Source: Marisa cornuarietis
Taxonomy: Eukaryota; Mollusca; Gastropoda; Architaenioglossa; Ampullariidae
Assembly: GCA_004794655.1 (NCBI GenBank)
Contig: SMMW01000622.1
Coordinates: 13,584,501-13,648,500 of the forward strand
Direction of reading: 5' to 3'
Length of the DNA: 64,000 nt
Within the stretch, counting starts at the first letter, position 1; every line of letters begins with the position of its first letter. Below the pieces are notes generated by a model. The model was not told the DNA's origin and did no database searches. It worked only from the letters and a program-made list of their open reading frames with translations. Positions 54,001-60,000 of this stretch are shown here, piece after piece. A program made the position numbers and the translations under genes.

Positions 54001-57000
54001 CATTTCTAAAGTGGAAATTGAAATTGACATCAGCAAGCCTTCAGAGGTGGTCCAAGAAGAAGCCACACTGGAAGAGCAAAGAGCTGTTGATCTGTCTTTT
54101 GAGTTTGATATGAAGAAACCAACTGAAGAAATGATAGAAGAAGTAAGAGAGGCTATAGTATTTCAACCCTCAAAACCTTCTGAAACTGAAGAGGCTGAAG
54201 AGTTTATAGAAGCATTAGATACTGAAGTCATCAGTGAAGCTGCAGAAGTTACTAAACCATCGGAAGAAACATTTGAAATCCTGGAATATACAGCCACCAA
54301 AGAAGAGAAGGTTTCTCAAACAGAGGAATCTGAGATTATCATTGAAATATCTGAAGGAGAGCTCTTTCCTGAAATCACTGAAGTTGAAAAGTCAGTTGAA
54401 ACGGTTGGAGAGGAGGTTGATAAAGCAGTGAGCATAGAAAAAGAGGTGCCTGCCGATGCTGAGACTGCAGATATAATGACTGAGATGCTAGAAACAACAG
54501 AGTTTTATACTGAAGTTTCAGAGGTTACTGAGAAAGTGATTGAAGAGGCTAAAGAACTAGCCAAAGTTGATGCAGTGAAGCCTACAGAAGCTGAACTTGC
54601 AGAGGAAGAAGTACTTCCAGTGGACGACAGAGAAATTCCAGAGGTCACTAAAGTTGAACAACTGAAAGAAGTTGTTGAAGCTGAAACTGATGTGGCAAAA
54701 CTTGAAGAAGAGAAACCATCTGAAGTTGATGTTACATTAGAAGTTGAGGAGGAGAAATTAGACAGAATAGAGACCATGACTGAGGCTGAGAAACCAACAG
54801 AGGAAGTCATTGAGGAAGTCAGACAGACAGTCATTGTTCATGAGGAAAAGCCAACAGTGGTGGAAGAAAAAGCTTTTGCAGGAGACGAAGGGCTTGCTGA
54901 ACTCAAATGTGAACTTCATGCTGAACAACTAGCTGCAGAGATGATTGATGATTTAGGTGAAGAAGCTGCTGTTGAAGCAGAGAAACCATCAGAAACTGAA
55001 GTTCTTGAGAAAAGAGAGGAGATATTGGAAATAGTAGAAACAGAAGAAGAAGCCATGAAACCCACAGAAGAGATAGTTGAGGCTTTTAAAGAAACACTTC
55101 TTGTTGAAGAGAAGAAACCAGCAAAAGTGACTGAAGAAACTCATGAAGAAATGCCTCTGGAAATTCAAGTTGAATTTGGAGTTGAACATCCAACTGAAGA
55201 AGTGATGGAGATTGCAGACAAAATGCCAAGTGTTGAAGGAGAACAACCAACAGAAGTGAAAGCAGTTTATGAAGTTTCTGAAGAAGCAGAAATAGGACAA
55301 GAAATTGAACTTGAAGCTGCTCATCCAGCTCAAGAGTTCACAGAAGAAGTTAGAGAAACTGTGACGATCGAAGGCAAGAAGCCAACAGATGTTGAAACTG
55401 GCACCACAGAAGAAGAGATCTCTTTTGAACTACAGGTTGACACTGAAGCAGCTGAACCAGAAGAAAAGGTGGTTGAGTCTATTCAGGAAGTACCATTTAT
55501 TGAAGAAGGAATGCCGTCAGAGGCTGAAATTGTGGCAGGAGAGGTTGAAGAAACTCCCTATCAGATAAGAGAGTCTGAAGTGAGCAAACCAAGTGAAGAA
55601 GTAATAGAGGAAGTAAGGGAAATTGTTACTGTGGAGAAGGAAGTGCCATCAGACATAGAGATAATTCATGAAGGTGAAGCAGAAGTTCCTGAAGAATTTC
55701 AACCAGAATTTGAAGTTGAATACCTGAAAGAAGAACTCACTGAATTAATGAAGGAAGTGCCTGTAGTGGAGGAAGAAAAAATATCAGGCATTGACTTGGT
55801 AGATGAAGCTTTTGAAGAGGATTTTGTAGAAATGCCAGAACATGAAGCAGGACAGCCTGCCATGGAAGTCATTCAGAAATCAGAAGAATTTATAAGTATT
55901 GAGGAAGAAACTTTTGAGGTGGAAGTGATTGAAGAAGAAACACAGCCCCAGATCACAGAAGGACTCATCCCTGCTGATACTGAACAGGTATTAGAACAGC
56001 CATCAGAAGAGGCAGTAGATTATGTGATCGTGCTAAAAGAAGAACTGACAGAAACTGAGGTAGAAGTTATTCCAGAGGATCTGAAGCCAACAGACATTTC
56101 TGAGGAGCTGCAACAGGAATTGACTGCTGAAGTCATCAAAGAGACAAGAGATGATATCACCATTAGTGATAAGATTGTTACAGAGACAGTGGTTGAAGAA
56201 GCCACACTTGAAACTACAGAAGGTTTACCAACAGAAGTAGATTTGCTTAGGCCAGAGGAAATAGTGTCTGAAAAGGTCTCAGAGACTGTGCTTGTTGATG
56301 ATGGGAAGCCATCTGAAGTTGAGTTTGTTGAAACTGAAACAGAATCACTCAAATATATTCCTGTTGATGTCACAGCAACACCCCTTGAAATCCAAACAGA
56401 AGATGTCACCAAACATGCTGAATTTGTAGAAGTTGAAGTGAAAGAGGAGGAACTCAAGAAACCAGAATTTCTGACAACCTTAAAAGACATTACTGTGACA
56501 GAAGGAGACCATGTTACTTTGGAAGTTTCATTTGTCGCCTTCCCAGCTCCATCTGTCACATGGTTACTAGATGATGAGCCAATTGAATCATCTGAGGACT
56601 TTCGGGTGACAGTTGATCACAACTTCAGTAAGCTGGTCATTCCTGAGATTTTAACAGATGACGAAGGAACTTTAAAGGTGCTATTAGAGAACAAAGCTGG
56701 CAGTTGTGAATCATCAGCTTTTATCCAGGTCAAAGGTGAGAGTTGTTGCATGCTTGCCTTTGTGTGCCTGGCTTCTCAACTAAATCCTAAGACTAAGACT
56801 TTCCTCATGAAATAAGCTCTCATTAATTATATAAAATTTCAGCACAAACAATTGATAACTTCCTTTACAATAGAGGTTTATGATTTTTTTTAAGTATCAC
56901 CATAGTGTAAGCTTTGATTCAAAAGAATTTAGATAGATGGAGAAGTGTAAATTATTTTTAAGAACAAAACAAAACAAAAAATATATTTAACAACTACTGT

Positions 57001-60000
57001 GCTGAACTGTTATTAGTTTGGGTGTCTATCTCTTTTCTATTCTTCCTCTTGATTTTGGCTGAGTTAAAGTTAGCCTCAGGAGAAAAAAAATTGAAAGTGC
57101 TAGTGTTTTTTTCTTTAGGAATCATGCGTGTTTATTACTATAAGTACTAATTGATCTAATGCCTTAAAAATTAAAATGTGTACATGTAGGTTGATTGATT
57201 TTTTTATGTTTTTAGCTAGCTTACAGAATATTGGATTTTATGTTTAGTACCAGACACTCAGAAAGAAGTGGAGACAGTTTCCCAAGATATTGAAGTCAGT
57301 GAGACACTGATAACTGAACAAGAGATTTTGGAGGAGACTACAAAAGTAGAAGTTGAAATTGAACTCGAGCCGACTGAAGGTCCAGAAGAAGGTGGCCATA
57401 TATTATGTGTTTGTACAAATAAAGCTGTAATTTGAGATAGGATACTGCATTATATACTGGCAGTTTTTACAGTAGTTTTGAAATTGGGAGGCAATAAGGT
57501 GCTGATTTTTTTTTAAATATCAGGTTACTCTGCCTGTTTATTTAAATGTTAAGTTTAAGTGTTTTGTGCCCAAATATTGTTACTTGTGACTCTGCAGTCT
57601 TATAGTTATCAGAAATTTCTTTTCTCATTTTAGAAGTTATAATGAAATTTAATGTGGTTAAAAAAAATCATGTCTTTTGTTTTCTTCACATCATATAAGG
57701 ACAGTTTAACATTGCTTTTATGTTTACAATATATAATGATATCAGTTTGCAAAGCTACATTTCTTTTCACGTCCATGTTATTTGTAAATGATGTGCAAAC
57801 AATTATTACTCTTTGTTTGATTTTAATTATACTGTAACCATTTCAGAAGTTTCGGTGGAGGTGCAGCCGGAAGAGGTTGAAACTCCTGCTGCCCCTGCTG
57901 AGGATACTGGAGCGCCAGAAGCTCCCCGTTTCACTCAGACCCTCCAGCGGCAGCTAGATGTATATGAGGGCACATCAGTCACACTGGTCTGTATTGTTAT
58001 TGGCCACCCAAGACCAACAGTCACCTGGTACCAGGTAAATGGGAAATACCTGGCTTAAGTTTGACAAAAAAATTCCTGTGAAAATATTTTTATGTAAGAA
58101 AACAGAACATTAGTTTACTTTGTTTATGTATGTGCATAAAATCAAAGAAAGATGTGGAAGTTCACCAGTAAAAAAGAACATTGCATGTGCATCTTGCTCT
58201 GTATATTAAAATAAATTGTCTTGGGTTTGAATATGAAATGTTAATGATAGATGAATGAAGTGCATTTCATTCATAAACAGATGGGAAGCAATTTGGGAAT
58301 GTGCTTTCAGGAGGAAATCGAGCTGGTCCCAGGTGAACGTTTTGTGACTGAGTACCATGAAGATGGACGGTGTGTTTTGACCATCAAAGACATTACCTTT
58401 GATGACGAAGCTGAATACACTTGCCAAGCTAAAAATGAGGCTGGTGTGTCAACTACATTCGTCGATATTTTCGTTGAAAGTAAGAACAAAATGGTCATGT
58501 CTTTCTTCCTAGTGGTGGTAATTTCAGCATAAAATTATAAAATACTTTTAAGTCCATTTGTAAATACTTTGGCTCTCTTTCAAGGTCAAGGTAAGCAGAT
58601 GAGTATAGTATGATGTTCTAGCTGACTACCTCATAATGTACATCTGTTTGGTCTCCTAATTGCCCTGTCTCATCACAGAATTATGCATGAACAGAATTCA
58701 GGGTCAAACTGGTTGTTTTCTCGTTATTCCTTTTGCCCTATTAAAAAATAACAATATCCTTTACTCTTTATTAGTTTTATTTATTCTTTTTTGTGATATG
58801 AAGGGTCTCTGCTTATTTATGCCCCCCGCCACCCCTATGAAAATAAAAATGCATTTAATATTTTCTTTGTATAAAGTAGGTTTTCATCAAATTTTATAAA
58901 TTTTTTTCCTTGTTTGAATCCATTTCATTTTCAGTCCGTTTTATATAAAGAAATTTAGAAACAAAAAAATTATTGGTCTAAATAAATTTGACATAAATAA
59001 ATGAATATAGTAACAAATAAACAAAGATTGTTTATGGGATCAGAGAATAGGATGAAATAAACTTTGAAATTGAATCTTGTAGGTACTGATATATGACATG
59101 CAAGGAAGTTCTTAAAGAAATTAAAGTTACAATAGCAAATACTTAATGTATTCTAGTGTAAGATTATAAACTTTAGGGAATGCTTTACAGGTTTTTTTTA
59201 TTATACTTCTTGCATGAAATGTGTGTGCACGGTTACTGTAACCTGCATGATTATTGAGTTATTTATAGTTAGCTGTTGCAGTTTCTAATGACAAAATAAT
59301 TTTAGTTTCAAAGAAAGCTGGCGATCCCATAACTCCCTTTGATGCTGTTATCATTAACAAAAATTAACATGAAAGAGCATTTGATTTTTCAGTTACCTGT
59401 ATAAAGCTAGTATAGTGTGATACTAATTTGGTACTTTAGAATAGTGTACTTACACTTAACATCCACACTGCCAACCTGCTGGGTGTTACTGCCATTCATG
59501 TGCCTTACTATTTTATCTGTTTGATTTGGCTGATAACATTTTATTTTTTATTTCCTTTGCATGCAAACAGAATTTCTGAATGCGGAAGAAAGAGTCATTC
59601 GAGAGGAGTTCTATGAGGTTGAGGTTGAAATTGAAATTCATTGGTGCAAGAAAGACTCACAAGGAGGATTGGAGTCATCATCAAAGGCAAATGATGATCT
59701 GGGTCACAAAGATGCAAACAATAATGTGTAAAATATATACTGTTGACAACATTCATTCAGATCCAACATTATTTTTGCGTGATCAGGATGTAGGTTTTGT
59801 ACACTTTACAATTTTTGCACTTTGTTTTAATTACATTTTTAAATTGTGGAAGCTAAAGATAGAGGTTATTTTATTATTCAAGTTCCAAGCAAAAGGAATA
59901 AGGCTGTGATTATCACCATCTCTACAAACCAGAGATTTTGCTGTTTCTCATTTCACAGGAAATTAATGAGTTATAGCCTTTCACTGTACTGTGGAGAAGA

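Noticed and set aside
52174..56559. Minus-strand Ser-rich frames inside giant exon 3
   Set aside because: Shadows of the acidic repeat coding sequence.
58281..58310. Upstream acceptor for the second half of Ig 30
   Set aside because: It would insert ten residues into the C-C' turn; the acceptor at 58309-58310 has a better pyrimidine tract and matches the other Ig domains.
59580..59909. Longer frame over terminal exon A
   Set aside because: It is out of phase with the preceding Ig exon; the phase 1 continuation ends at 59731.
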